A DNA stretch of 34,072 nucleotides, taken from Marmoricola sp. (GTDB lineage Bacteria; Actinomycetota; Actinomycetes; Propionibacteriales; Nocardioidaceae). Shown here piece by piece: positions 24,417 through 32,998 of the stretch; within the stretch, counting starts at the first letter, position 1, and the number at the start of each line of letters is the position of its first letter. The position numbers and the translations under genes are program-made. The stretch spans positions 1 through 34,072 of the forward strand of contig NZ_JAOPXI010000161.1 in the NCBI RefSeq assembly GCF_025965215.1, in the 5' to 3' direction. The notes under the pieces were generated by a model. That model was given only the letters and a program-made list of their open reading frames with translations, was not told where the DNA came from and made no database searches.

Positions 24417-24746
24417 TCACTGATCCCGGAGCGGGTCGTGGCCCCAGTTCATCAGCGAGTAGCGCCACCGGGTCTCGCTCACGTCGCCGTCGGGGCGCTG
24501 TGCGGTGTGCCGCCGGATGAAGCCGACAGTCTTGCGGACGTGTCGCCAGTCCTCGGCCGACAGCTCCTCACGACTCCGCTCGAGCAGTCCGACGATCCGG
24601 CGACCGCTCGCATGGCCCACCGACTCCTCGCCGTAGACCTTGGAACCGACCGAGTGCGACTCCGGGGTCGTGAGCCACTCCTCGAGCTCCTCAGCCGTCA
24701 GGTTCACCAGCGACGTCCAGCGTTCCCAGAGCTGGTCGTCGCTCAC
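24417..24746 (-). CDS. DUF3140 family protein
   Basis: 109 residues from GTG 24746. The text LTAEELEEWLTTPESHSVGSKVYGEESVGHASGRRIVGLLERSREELSAEDWRHVRKTVGFIRRHTAQRPDGDVSETRWRYSLMNWGHDPL covers the DUF3140 pattern almost entirely. Such proteins are small, helical and sometimes labelled DNA-binding; the function is not established. The GTG stands 1 nt after the xth stop (TGACGTG), so it is likely expressed from xth by coupling. TTG 24758 is an alternative that would overlap xth by 11 bp. Coupling to a DNA-repair nuclease is suggestive but not proof of a repair role. Confidence 0.8.
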   Translation of the reverse strand: MSDDQLWERWTSLVNLTAEELEEWLTTPESHSVGSKVYGEESVGHASGRRIVGLLERSREELSAEDWRHVRKTVGFIRRHTAQRPDGDVSETRWRYSLMNWGHDPLRDQ

Positions 24747-24747
24747 G

Positions 24748-25533
24748 TCAGTCCGCAAGGTCGACGATCACGGGGGCGTGGTCGGACGGACTCCCGGTGC
24801 CCTGCGCCGGGTCACGCTCGTCGGTGTCGATGAAGGCACCGACGACCCGGTCGGCGAACGCGGGGGAGCCGAGGACAAAGTCGATGCGCAGGCCACGGTT
24901 CCGCTCGAAGCGCTGGCGGTAGTAGTCCCAGTAGGTGTAGACCTCGGGGCCCGGCAGCCGCGGGCGGGTCACCTCGGTGTAGCCGGCGTCGAGGAAGGCC
25001 TGGAACGCTGCGCGCTCGGGCGCGGTGACGTGGGTCGAGGTGGCGAACTGCGCCATGTCGAAGACGTCCTCGTCGGTGGGTGCGATGTTCCAGTCGCCGA
25101 CCAGGGCCACCGGCTGACCGGTCCACTCCAGAGCTGCGGCGCGCAGCTTGGCGAGCCAGTCCAGCTTGTAGACGTAGTGCGGGTCGTCGACCTTGCGACC
25201 GTTGGGCACGTACAGCGACCACACCCGTACGCCGGCACACGTCACGCCGATCGCGCGCGCCTCGGATATCCCCGCGAACTCCGGCATCCCCGGGAAACCG
25301 ACAGCGACGTCCTCCATCCCGACGCGGGAGATGACGGCGACGCCGTTCCACTGGTTGTAGCCCGCGGACGCGATGTCGTAACCGCGTGCCTGGAGTCCCA
25401 TCAGCGGCAGCTGGTCCTCGCGTGCCTTGGTCTCCTGCAGGGCGAGCACGTCGATGTCGTGGCGCTCGAGGAGGGCCTCGACGCGGTCGATACGGGAGCG
25501 GAGGCTGTTGACGTTCCAGGTCGCGATGCGCAC
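24748..25533 (-). CDS. xthA: Exodeoxyribonuclease III / AP endonuclease
   Basis: 261 residues, full length. It is an exonuclease III family enzyme (Mg-dependent, base-excision repair, cutting at abasic sites). Motifs in order are TWNVNSLRSR with the metal Asn, DVLALQETK with the metal Glu, SLYVPNGR with the catalytic Tyr, VGDWNIAP with Asp/Asn, RNRGLRIDFVLGSP, and the final PSDHAPVIVDL with Asp-His. All key residues are in place. GTG 25533 lies 6 nt from TACCCT, so it is probably leaderless. DUF3140 follows directly. It is divergent from a small membrane protein gene starting 36 bp away. Confidence 0.96.
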   Translation of the reverse strand: MRIATWNVNSLRSRIDRVEALLERHDIDVLALQETKAREDQLPLMGLQARGYDIASAGYNQWNGVAVISRVGMEDVAVGFPGMPEFAGISEARAIGVTCAGVRVWSLYVPNGRKVDDPHYVYKLDWLAKLRAAALEWTGQPVALVGDWNIAPTDEDVFDMAQFATSTHVTAPERAAFQAFLDAGYTEVTRPRLPGPEVYTYWDYYRQRFERNRGLRIDFVLGSPAFADRVVGAFIDTDERDPAQGTGSPSDHAPVIVDLAD

Positions 25534-25539
25534 GGGCTG

Positions 25540-25562
25540 AGGGTAGTCCGGTGGTGCAGGAT
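25540..25562. promoter_or_regulatory. Back-to-back promoters of xthA (-) and the membrane protein gene (+)
   Basis: On the minus strand TACCCT (25540-25545) is 6 nt from the xthA GTG. On the plus strand CAGGAT (25557-25562), one base off TANNNT, is 6 nt from ATG 25569. The boxes are 11 bp apart, the same crowded layout as between xseA and ispH. Confidence 0.4.
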
Positions 25563-25568
25563 GCAGGC

Positions 25569-25988
25569 ATGCGGAGGCTCATCGAGGTCATGGTGCTGGT
25601 GGCGATCCTGCTCGACCTGACCTACTGGACCCTGTGGTTCGCTCAGCGCGACTGGATCGCGAGCGAGCACACCTCGGCCTACGACGCCTTCGAGAACTCC
25701 TTCCCGCTCGCCGACCTCTGGATCGGTGCTGCCTGCGTCCTGGCGCTGGTCGCACTGCGGCGGCGTCGGCCGAGCGCGTTGCTCTGGCTCCTGGCCGCCG
25801 GGAGTGCGGGCCTGTACCTGTTCAGCATGGACTTCCTGTACGACGTCGAGCACGGCATCTTCGGCAAAGGCGGTGGCGGTGCCTTCGAGGCGCTCGTCGT
25901 CGCGCTCACCTTGACCTTCTCGGTGACGGCCCTGACCTGGTCCTGGCGTCACCGGGGTGAGTTGCTCAGCACCCATGCGGAGAGCTGA
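25569..25988 (+). CDS. Small hypothetical membrane protein
   Basis: 139 residues from ATG 25569. There are four hydrophobic segments: IEVMVLVAILLDLTYWTLWFA, LADLWIGAACVLALVAL, ALLWLLAAGSAGLYLFSMDFLY and FEALVVALTLTFSVTALTWSW. The loop AQRDWIASEHTSAYDAFENSFP and the DVEHGIFGKGGGGAFEA stretch are the most distinctive parts. I do not recognise the family by name. Context gives no role; it is divergent from xthA and runs into the convergent hydrolase gene with a 40-bp overlap. GTG 25551 would add six residues; ATG 25569 is preferred. Confidence 0.72.
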   Translation: MRRLIEVMVLVAILLDLTYWTLWFAQRDWIASEHTSAYDAFENSFPLADLWIGAACVLALVALRRRRPSALLWLLAAGSAGLYLFSMDFLYDVEHGIFGKGGGGAFEALVVALTLTFSVTALTWSWRHRGELLSTHAES

Positions 25989-26737
25989 TCCGCAACGGCC
26001 TCCCAGCCCACGTCGAGCATCACGTCGTGCCCGATGCCCTCGATCATGACAGGTTCGGTGCCCCACGCCTGGGCGGTCGCCGCGGTCTCGGCCCGGCTGA
26101 AGATCGGGTCCTCTCCGGCACCCAGGACGAACACCTGCTCGTCGACCGACCGAGGACGCGGGCGGTCGAGCACCAGCATGTCCAAGAACGCCAGGTAGGA
26201 CTCGGACTGGACCCGTGCGGTCGTCGCCGCGACCACGTCGAACGGCGTCGCGGCGCGGAAGAAGAGAGCGCGCACCTGGTCCGGCGTACGGGCAAGGCGG
26301 GCGAGGTTCATGGTGGCGTTGGCGAGCAGGAAGGTGCCGGGACTGTGCCGTGCCACCCGGGTGGTCACGCCGATGACGCCACGCGGAGGCATCGAGGCAA
26401 GCAGCGCGGCGCCGGCGAGCACCGGGCGGTCGGTGCGTTCGAGCAGGCCCTGGACCACGCCGCCGCCCATCGAATGCCCGGCCACGAAGGCCGGAGCGTC
26501 GAGGCCGGCCAGGACCGAGGCGACGTCGTCGGCGTAGTCGCGCATCCGCATCCGGTTCAGTCGGACGCCGTCCGAGGAGCCACCGTGGCCGCGCAGGCTC
26601 GGGGACAGCGACGAGATCCCGTGCTCGGCGAGGCGTTGGGCAAAGCCGTCCTGCCAGCACCAGGCTGCGTGCCAGGCGCCGTGGACCAGGACGATCGTGG
26701 CCTGTGGGTCGGGTGCATCGACTCGGATGATCTCCAC
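25949..26737 (-). CDS. Alpha/beta hydrolase (esterase-like)
   Basis: 262 residues from GTG 26737. The fold is plain: TIVLVHGAWHAAWCWQDGFAQRLAEHGISSLSPSLRGHGGSS for the oxyanion loop and strand 4, FVAGHSMGGGVVQGLLE for the nucleophile elbow, an Asp in VLGAGEDPIFS, and His in IEGIGHDVMLD. The short cap between residues 115 and 195 suggests a small-molecule esterase or lactonase; the substrate is unknown. There is no signal peptide. The 3' end overlaps the convergent membrane protein gene by 40 bp, and the start is 27 bp from that of divergent ychF. No good -10 box stands at the leaderless distance, unlike most neighbours. Confidence 0.85.
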   Translation of the reverse strand: MEIIRVDAPDPQATIVLVHGAWHAAWCWQDGFAQRLAEHGISSLSPSLRGHGGSSDGVRLNRMRMRDYADDVASVLAGLDAPAFVAGHSMGGGVVQGLLERTDRPVLAGAALLASMPPRGVIGVTTRVARHSPGTFLLANATMNLARLARTPDQVRALFFRAATPFDVVAATTARVQSESYLAFLDMLVLDRPRPRSVDEQVFVLGAGEDPIFSRAETAATAQAWGTEPVMIEGIGHDVMLDVGWEAVADQLSAWVLSNSPR

Positions 26738-26752
26738 GCCGACATGCTGCCC

Positions 26753-26758
26753 TAGAAT
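26753..26758 (+). promoter_or_regulatory. -10 box of ychF, leaderless type
   Basis: TAGAAT, the best -10 match in the window, then 6 nt, then GTG 26765. No -35 consensus is visible. Confidence 0.55.
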
Positions 26759-26764
26759 CCGCGG

Positions 26765-27841
26765 GTGGCACTCACTATCGGCATCGTCGGTCTCCCCAAT
26801 GCGGGCAAGTCAACGCTCTTCAATGCGCTCACGAAGAACAACGTGCTTGCGGCGAACTACCCGTTCGCGACGATCGAGCCGAACGTCGGCGTCGTCGCCG
26901 TACCGGACGAGCGGCTCGAGAAGCTGGCCGGGATCTTCGGCTCGGCGAAGATCCTGCCGGCGACGGTCGAGTTCGTCGACATCGCCGGCATCGTGGCGGG
27001 TGCCTCGCAAGGAGAGGGGCTGGGCAACAAGTTCCTCTCGCACATCCGGGAGGCGTCGGCGATCTGCCAGGTCACCCGGGTCTTCCGCGACGAGGACGTG
27101 ACCCACGTGGACGGCGAGGTCAACCCGGCCTCGGACATCGGCACCATCCAGACCGAGATGATCCTGGCCGACCTGCAGACCGTCGAGAAGGCGATCCCCC
27201 GGCTGGAGAAGGAAGCCCGCGCCAACAAAGCTATGGCGGCCAACCTGGCGGCGACCCTCGAGGCCAAGGAGCTTCTCGAGGCCGGTACGCCGATCATCGC
27301 GTCGAAGCTCGACCTCGACCTGGTCCGCGAGCTCAGCCTGCTCACCGCCAAGCCGTACATCTATGTCTTCAACTGCGACGCCGACGAGCTCGGTGACGAG
27401 ACCCTCAAGGACGAGATGCGCGCCCTGATCGCGCCGGCCGAGGCGATCTTCCTCGACGCCAAGTTCGAGTCCGAGCTCGTCGAGCTCGGTGACGAGGCCG
27501 AGGCTCGCGAGATGCTGGCAGAGATGGGCGTCACCGAGCCCGGCCTCGACGTCCTGGCGCGCGTCGGCTTCGACACCCTCGGCCTGCAGACCTACCTGAC
27601 CGCAGGACCGAAGGAAGCGCGCGCCTGGACGATCAGGAAGGGCGCCACCGCCCCCGAGGCCGCCGGCGTGATCCACACCGACTTCCAGAAGGGCTTCATC
27701 AAGGCCGAGATCGTCTCCTACGACGACCTGGTGGCGGCGGAGTCGATGGCAGCCGCCAAGGCTGCGGGCAAGGTGCGCATGGAGGGCAAGGACTACGTCA
27801 TGGCCGACGGGGATGTCGTGGAGTTCCGCTTCAACGTGTAG
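26765..27841 (+). CDS. ychF: Redox-regulated ATPase/GTPase YchF (OLA1)
   Basis: 358 residues. The G domain opens with IGIVGLPNAGKSTLFNALT (P-loop at 9-16), then NYPFATIEPNVG, VDIAGIVAGASQGEGLGNKFLSHIREA (G3 DxxG and switch 2), a coiled-coil insert, and an altered G4 (FNCDADE in place of NKxD), the feature that gives this family ATP preference. The last about 85 residues (LQTYLTAGPKEARAWTIRKGATAPEAAGVIHTDFQKGFIKAEIVSYDDL...YVMADGDVVEFRFNV) are the TGS domain. YchF binds ribosomes and affects translation and stress responses. GTG 26765 sits 6 nt after TAGAAT and is the natural N-terminus. From memory, Rv1112 is the syntenic counterpart. Confidence 0.97.
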   Translation: MALTIGIVGLPNAGKSTLFNALTKNNVLAANYPFATIEPNVGVVAVPDERLEKLAGIFGSAKILPATVEFVDIAGIVAGASQGEGLGNKFLSHIREASAICQVTRVFRDEDVTHVDGEVNPASDIGTIQTEMILADLQTVEKAIPRLEKEARANKAMAANLAATLEAKELLEAGTPIIASKLDLDLVRELSLLTAKPYIYVFNCDADELGDETLKDEMRALIAPAEAIFLDAKFESELVELGDEAEAREMLAEMGVTEPGLDVLARVGFDTLGLQTYLTAGPKEARAWTIRKGATAPEAAGVIHTDFQKGFIKAEIVSYDDLVAAESMAAAKAAGKVRMEGKDYVMADGDVVEFRFNV

Positions 27842-28031
27842 CCCTGGGCCCGGAGGGATCCATGCCCGCTGTTCCCCTCGCGAAGGCCCGCGCAAGAGCC
27901 GGCAATCCGGACGCAAACCACCGACGTGTGTCAATCTGTATCGGGTTCGACAATTCGGACGCGGTGAGTGGGGCTATCGACCGGCGGTGGTCACCTGTGT
28001 GGCGCGCCGTGCCACGGGGAAGGGGGTTCGC

Positions 28032-31000
28032 ATGCGTGTCGTCCAGGCGGGTCGGGTGATCAAGCGGGTCGGCTACGTCGGCTTCGGCTGTGCGGCGGCC
28101 CTCGTCGTGGTGCTCGCGCCCAGCACGGCGCAGGTTCCGCCCCGGCTCGGGGAGCAGGCGTCGAGTTCCGCGCACGTCGCGGCTTCAACCAGGTTCGTCA
28201 CCTACAACGGTGTGCGGGTCACGGTGCCGGCTGGCTGGCCGGTCGTCGATCTGCGGTCGCATCCCCGTGCGTGCCTCCGGTTCGACAGGACAGCCGTCTA
28301 CCTGGGGACGCCGGGTGCACAGTCGGACTGTCCGGCACACGCCGTCGGGCGGACCGACACGATCTGGTTGAGACCGGTGGCCAGGACGCCCCAGGACGGG
28401 CCCGCGTTCCTTGACGCGAGAGTGGGCCCCCTGACCGCTCGCGTGGGTGTCGACCCGGTGGCTCACGACAAGCGGGCGCAGTTCCCTGCGCAGGGAGTCG
28501 AGGTGGACGCGACGTGGGGGACGACCAGCTCCCCGGTCGACCGCGTCCTCGCCTCCGCGGTCGCGTCGGCAACTCCGTCCACTCCGGCACCGACCCCCAC
28601 GGTGGCCGCGGCACCGGCCACCGGCACGCCCGTGCTCGCGGCCCGAGCAGCATCCAGCCCCGGCGCCTTCACCGCCCAGGCCTCGGCCGCTGTTGCGTCC
28701 TCGACGTTCACCGGGATGGCCTTCGACACGTGCTCTGCTCCGTCTGTCACCAGCATGAAGGCCTGGCTCAGCTCGCCGTACCGTGCGGCCGGGATCTACA
28801 TCGGCGGGTCGATGCGAGCCTGTGGGGACGGCAACCTCTCCGCCAGCTGGGTCAGCCAGGTTCGTGCGCTGGGCTTCGGGCTCCTGCCGCTCTACGTGGG
28901 GGTCCAGGCTCCGTGCGTCTACCAGTCCGGCCTGGCCATGATCGTTGCGTCCAAGGCCGCCGCGCAAGGCACCTCCAGCGCCGACGACGCCGTCTCACGT
29001 GCCAAGTTCTTCGGCCTGGGCGCGGGTACGCCGATCTACTACGACATGGAGGCCTACAACTCCGGAGTGACCGGGTGCAAGCAGACGGTGATGAAGTTCA
29101 TCTCCGCCTGGACCGCCGAGCTGCACCGCCTCGGGTACAAGTCCGGCGCCTACGGCAGCACCGCGTCGCTGATGGTCAACATGGCAACCTCGGTGGGCTC
29201 GACCGGGTTCAGCGCGCCCGACGATGTCTGGTTCGCGCACTGGAACCAGCTCCAGAACACGTCCGACGCGAGCAGCTACCCGGCCTTTTCCGACAGTTAC
29301 TGGAGAAGTCACCAGCGCGTGCACCAGTACGCCGGCGGCGCCAACCAGAGCTGGGGCGGAGTCAGTCTGAACATCGACGCCAACTGGGTGGATGCAGCCG
29401 TCGCGGGCACCGCGGTTCCCGTCAACTACGGCACCAACGTCCTGGGGCCGGGCAGCAGCGGATTCGTCTTCACCGGGTCCATGACGTACTGGCGGCCCGG
29501 AGCCCCGGCGGGACTGAAGCGGATGGCCTACTGGACGTACTCGAACGGCTCGACCGAGGCCAACGGGGCCACCTGGTCGCCGCACCTGGCACCTGGGCGT
29601 TACGCCGTCCAGGCCTACATCCCGTCGACGAACGCGACCGCCAAGGCGCCGTACACGATCACCGACGCCCTCGGGACGACCCACAGGATCCTCAGCCAGC
29701 AATCCAACGGCGCCTACGCCAGCCTCGGCACCTACACCGCCAAGGCCGGCAGCTCGATCGTGGTTCACGTCGGTGACAACGACCCCAGCGCGACCAAGAC
29801 GAAGATCGGCGTGGACGCGATGGCGTTCCGGCTGGTCGTCACCGTGCCCGGGGCACCGACAGGGGTGGCGGCCACTCCGGGCAACGGCCGGGCCGTGGTC
29901 TCGTGGAGCGCTCCTGCCAGCAACGGGGGTGCGCCGATCACGGCGTACAAGGTGACTGCGTCTCCGGGGGGCCGCACGGCCAGCACGACGGGTGCGACCA
30001 CGGCGACGGTGACCGGTCTGGCCAACGCGACGGCGTACACGTTCACCGTGACCGCGACCAACAGCATCGGGACCTCCGCAGCGTCGGCTGCGTCGACGCC
30101 GGTGACGCCCAAGGGTCCTCCTGATGCACCGACCGGGGTGGCGGCGTCGTCCGCGGACCGCTCGGCAACCGTGTCCTGGTCCGCTCCTGCTTTCGACGGC
30201 GGGTCTGCGGTGACCGGTTACACGGTCGTCGCGATCGACGCGTCGAACCGCAACGCCCGGTCCACGGTGTGTGCGGGCAGCCTGTCCTCGACGACCACCT
30301 CGTGCACCGCGACCGGTTTGACGAACGGACACGTCTACACGTTCACCGTCGCCGCGGCGAACGCCATCGGGACGGGCCCGGCCTCGACCCCCTCGACCGC
30401 TGTCACTCCGGCGACGGTGCCGACCGCGCCCACCAGCGTGTCGGCCGCATCCGGTGACGGGGCGGCCCGGGTGACCTGGTCGGCACCGTACAACGGCGGC
30501 GCACCGATCACGGGGTACACCGCCACGGCCGAGCCCGGGGGTGCGACCTGCTCGACCACGACGGCGACCACGACCTCGTGCACGATCGCCGGACTTCTGG
30601 ACGGCACCGCCTACACCGTCACCGTCACCGCGTCCAACCGCATGGGCATCTCCCAGCTGAGCAGTCCGGCATCGGTCACCCCACTCGCCCGCTCCACCAC
30701 GACGGCAACGGTCCCTGCGGCGGCGACCTACGGGCACGTGTACGCGATACCGGTCACCGTCAGCTCCGCCCTGGACGTGTCCGGCACGGTGACGGCCAAG
30801 GCCGGCACGACGACCCTCGGAACCGCGACGCTGGGCGCGAGCACGTACTCCAACGGCCGCTACACCGCGACCACGAGGATCCTCGTGCCGGGGACCGCGG
30901 TCCCGACCGGGGCCTATCGGATCGCGGTGACCTACCACGGCGACCCTGACGTCGCCTCGAGTACCTCCGCGGCTGGCGCGGTCACGATCCGGAAGGAAGC

Positions 31001-31286
31001 GACCACCACCAGTGCCAGGTTGAGCACGTCACGCGTGCGTCACCGGGCGCACGCGAAGATCACGATGACGGTAGCGGCCTGGGGGACGACCCCGACCGGA
31101 GTCCTGGCGGTCTACGACGGCACCACCAGGATCAGCCGTGTCCTACTGAGCCGGAGTGCCAACGGCACGATCACCATCGCCCTGCCCCTGCTGCGTCCGG
31201 GCACCCACCGACTCACGGTCCACTACCGCGGCAACCGCAACCTGCGCCCGAGCACCAGCCGGACGCTGGTCCTGCGCTCGCTCTGA
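28032..31286 (+). CDS. Large secreted DUF1906 (glycoside-hydrolase-like) protein with FN3 and Ig-like repeats
   Basis: 1084 residues from ATG 28032, which follows AAGGGGG. A Sec-type signal (GRVIKRVGYVGFGCAAALVVVLAPSTAQ) is followed by an unassigned region (about 40-190) and an Ala/Pro/Thr linker. At about 228-460 comes a DUF1906 / Rv2525c-like TIM-barrel: GMAFDTCSAPSVTSMKAWL, GIYIGGSMRAC, GFGLLPLYVGVQAP, PIYYDMEAY, SGAYGS, WFAHWN and HQYAGGANQSWGGVSLNIDANW. At about 463-604 is a beta domain like the golvesin/xly C-terminal module. Three fibronectin III repeats cover about 605-890, and two Ig-like domains end the protein. It probably acts on, or binds, cell-wall or exopolysaccharide glycans outside the cell. 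The 190-bp gap after ychF holds the ribosome binding site but no clear promoter or terminator. Confidence 0.9.
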   Translation: MRVVQAGRVIKRVGYVGFGCAAALVVVLAPSTAQVPPRLGEQASSSAHVAASTRFVTYNGVRVTVPAGWPVVDLRSHPRACLRFDRTAVYLGTPGAQSDCPAHAVGRTDTIWLRPVARTPQDGPAFLDARVGPLTARVGVDPVAHDKRAQFPAQGVEVDATWGTTSSPVDRVLASAVASATPSTPAPTPTVAAAPATGTPVLAARAASSPGAFTAQASAAVASSTFTGMAFDTCSAPSVTSMKAWLSSPYRAAGIYIGGSMRACGDGNLSASWVSQVRALGFGLLPLYVGVQAPCVYQSGLAMIVASKAAAQGTSSADDAVSRAKFFGLGAGTPIYYDMEAYNSGVTGCKQTVMKFISAWTAELHRLGYKSGAYGSTASLMVNMATSVGSTGFSAPDDVWFAHWNQLQNTSDASSYPAFSDSYWRSHQRVHQYAGGANQSWGGVSLNIDANWVDAAVAGTAVPVNYGTNVLGPGSSGFVFTGSMTYWRPGAPAGLKRMAYWTYSNGSTEANGATWSPHLAPGRYAVQAYIPSTNATAKAPYTITDALGTTHRILSQQSNGAYASLGTYTAKAGSSIVVHVGDNDPSATKTKIGVDAMAFRLVVTVPGAPTGVAATPGNGRAVVSWSAPASNGGAPITAYKVTASPGGRTASTTGATTATVTGLANATAYTFTVTATNSIGTSAASAASTPVTPKGPPDAPTGVAASSADRSATVSWSAPAFDGGSAVTGYTVVAIDASNRNARSTVCAGSLSSTTTSCTATGLTNGHVYTFTVAAANAIGTGPASTPSTAVTPATVPTAPTSVSAASGDGAARVTWSAPYNGGAPITGYTATAEPGGATCSTTTATTTSCTIAGLLDGTAYTVTVTASNRMGISQLSSPASVTPLARSTTTATVPAAATYGHVYAIPVTVSSALDVSGTVTAKAGTTTLGTATLGASTYSNGRYTATTRILVPGTAVPTGAYRIAVTYHGDPDVASSTSAAGAVTIRKEATTTSARLSTSRVRHRAHAKITMTVAAWGTTPTGVLAVYDGTTRISRVLLSRSANGTITIALPLLRPGTHRLTVHYRGNRNLRPSTSRTLVLRSL

Positions 31287-31289
31287 GCT

Positions 31290-31372
31290 CGGTACTGACT
31301 AGTGCCGTGGCCGACTCGGGGTGATCGGTAGGTTCCAGCACGTACCAAACCACGGGGCAGTGGAACAGCCCC
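31290..31372 (+). promoter_or_regulatory. Two small hairpins between the DUF1906 gene and the MFS gene
   Basis: CGGTACT (31290-31296) pairs with AGTGCCG (31301-31307) around a GACT loop, directly after the DUF1906 stop, and could be a weak terminator. GGGGC (31354-31358) pairs with GCCCC (31368-31372), 20 nt before the MFS start, and could lie in its leader. Both are short; chance is possible. Confidence 0.25.
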
Positions 31373-31391
31373 TCGACCGCCCGGAGTGACC

Positions 31392-32636
31392 GTGGAGAGT
31401 GATGACCCGATGCAGCCGGGAGCTCTGGCTCGTCCCGGGGTGAAGCCCTGGCATTTCGTGCTGGTCTTCGGGATCGTCAGCCTGCTGGCCGACATGGTCT
31501 ACGAAGGTGCTCGCAGCATCATCGGTCCCTACCTCGCCACGCTCGGCGCCTCCGCCACCGTCGTCGGTGTGGTGGCCGGTGGTGGCGAGTTCGTCGGCTA
31601 CAGCCTGCGCGTTGTGTCGGGCTACGCGGTCCAGCGCACCGGTCGCTACTGGACCTGGACGATCCTGGGCTACGCGCTGACGGTGCTGAGCGTGCCGCTG
31701 ATCGGAGTCACCAGCCTGATGGCGCCCGCGTTGCTGCTCTACGGCACCGAGCGGCTCGGGAAGGCGGTGCGGTCGCCGGCCAAGGACACCTTGCTCTCCC
31801 ACGCGTCCGCACAGACCGGCCGCGGCAGCGCGTTCGGCGTCCACCAGGCACTGGACCAGACGGGCGCCGTCCTGGGGCCGCTCCTGCTGGCGGCGCTGCT
31901 GAGCTGGCGCGCCGGTGACTACCGGCTGGCCTTCGGCTCACTCGCGGTTCCCGGCGTCGCGGTGCTCGTCGTACTGGGGTGGCTCCGCCGTCGGGTGCCT
32001 GATCCGGCGGCGTACGAAACAGGAACCGTCGAGCAGTCCGACGTCGTGGCTGGTGCGCCGGCCTCCAGGCCCCTGCCCCGGCTGTTCTGGCAGTACGTCG
32101 CCGCGGTCGGCATCCTCTCCTGCGGCGTCGCCTCGTTTCCGCTGCTCGCTTTCCACGCCCAGACCCGCCATCTTCTCAGCGACGCGCAGGTACCCCTGCT
32201 GTTCGCGGTCGCCATGGCCGTGGACGGGCTCAGTGGACTCGTGATGGGCCGGGTCTACGACCGTCGCGGTCCGCTGACGCTGCTCGCCGTGCCCGTTGCC
32301 GCGGGCGTCTCGGTCCTCGCCCTGACCGATCGGGTGTGGCTGATCTGGGTCGGCGTCGCCGTCTGGGGAGTCGTCAACGGCGTTCTCGACTCGACGGTCA
32401 AGGCCGTCGTCACCGAGCTGGTGCCCAGCGCGTCCCGGGCCGTGGCCTTCGGGTGGTTGGCATTCGTTCGCGGGGCCGCGCTGCTCGTTGCCGGCGGGCT
32501 CCTCGGCTTCTCCTACGACAGGTCATCGGATCTGGCGATCGCTGTCGTCCTGATCGCCAACGCGATCGCGCTCGTCGCCTTGTTCCTGGTGCTGCGGACG
32601 ATGCGGGTGGATCGAGCTCACGACTCCGCGGGTTGA
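31392..32636 (+). CDS. MFS transporter (12-TM exporter-like)
   Basis: 414 residues from GTG 31392, with about twelve hydrophobic segments. The first begins [38 protein letters not shown]. The loop 2-3 region reads [11 protein letters not shown], and [48 protein letters not shown] is a very typical block of a conserved MFS exporter group with a charged RxxGKAxRxPAKD loop. The second half has a matching loop [16 protein letters not shown]. The substrate is unknown. GGAG lies 5 nt before GTG 31392, which favours it over GTG 31386 and ATG 31410. A TetR-type gene lies 800 bp away but is transcribed toward rnhA, so a regulatory link is only a guess. The 3' end overlaps the next minus-strand frame by 19 bp. 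Confidence 0.88.
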   Translation: MESDDPMQPGALARPGVKPWHFVLVFGIVSLLADMVYEGARSIIGPYLATLGASATVVGVVAGGGEFVGYSLRVVSGYAVQRTGRYWTWTILGYALTVLSVPLIGVTSLMAPALLLYGTERLGKAVRSPAKDTLLSHASAQTGRGSAFGVHQALDQTGAVLGPLLLAALLSWRAGDYRLAFGSLAVPGVAVLVVLGWLRRRVPDPAAYETGTVEQSDVVAGAPASRPLPRLFWQYVAAVGILSCGVASFPLLAFHAQTRHLLSDAQVPLLFAVAMAVDGLSGLVMGRVYDRRGPLTLLAVPVAAGVSVLALTDRVWLIWVGVAVWGVVNGVLDSTVKAVVTELVPSASRAVAFGWLAFVRGAALLVAGGLLGFSYDRSSDLAIAVVLIANAIALVALFLVLRTMRVDRAHDSAG

Positions 32637-32872
32637 CCTCGCCGAGCCAGGATGGTCCGGCGCGCCAACACGAGCCAGCAGCCGATGGCCACCGCCGAGA
32701 ACGTTGCCGGCAGCACGTGGCCGAGCAGGATCGACGCGGCCATCGCGCTCGCGAAGGCGGCCAGGTTCGCGACGACGTCGTAGACCGGGGCGATGAAACC
32801 CTGGTTGAGGACGTGGGCCACGGCGATCAGCAGTCCGCACGCAAAGGTCACCGACAACAGGATGCTCACCAT
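32618..32872 (-). CDS. Small hypothetical membrane protein
   Basis: 84 residues from ATG 32872. Two to three hydrophobic segments are seen: [47 protein letters not shown] and [12 protein letters not shown], ending in a basic tail [20 protein letters not shown] lies about 10 nt before the ATG. The family is not recognised. It fills the gap between the MFS gene, whose end it overlaps by 19 bp, and rnhA. Hydrophobic composition and the ribosome binding site support a real gene, but with only 84 codons the call is moderate. TTG 32899 would extend it by nine residues. Confidence 0.5.
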   Translation of the reverse strand: MVSILLSVTFACGLLIAVAHVLNQGFIAPVYDVVANLAAFASAMAASILLGHVLPATFSAVAIGCWLVLARRTILARRGQPAES

Positions 32873-32998
32873 GGGGCCGAGTCTCCCTGCTCGCTCCAAG
32901 CCGGACCCAGCGTTCGGCTGGGGCTACGACGTCAACTTCTCCCGGATCTTTCCGCCGGCGGTCGAAATAGGTCGCTTGCCGCAAGGCATGATGTCGCG

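Noticed and set aside
28995-30938. 647-codon minus-strand frame opposite the DUF1906 gene
   Set aside because: Arg/Gly-dominated shadow of the repeat-rich FN3 region.
7327-31286. A defence or secretion system made of the subtilase, hydrolases and DUF1906 protein
   Set aside because: The genes are scattered on both strands among housekeeping genes, each with its own control, and lack the companion ATPases or membrane parts of such systems (for example, no mycosin/ESX genes).
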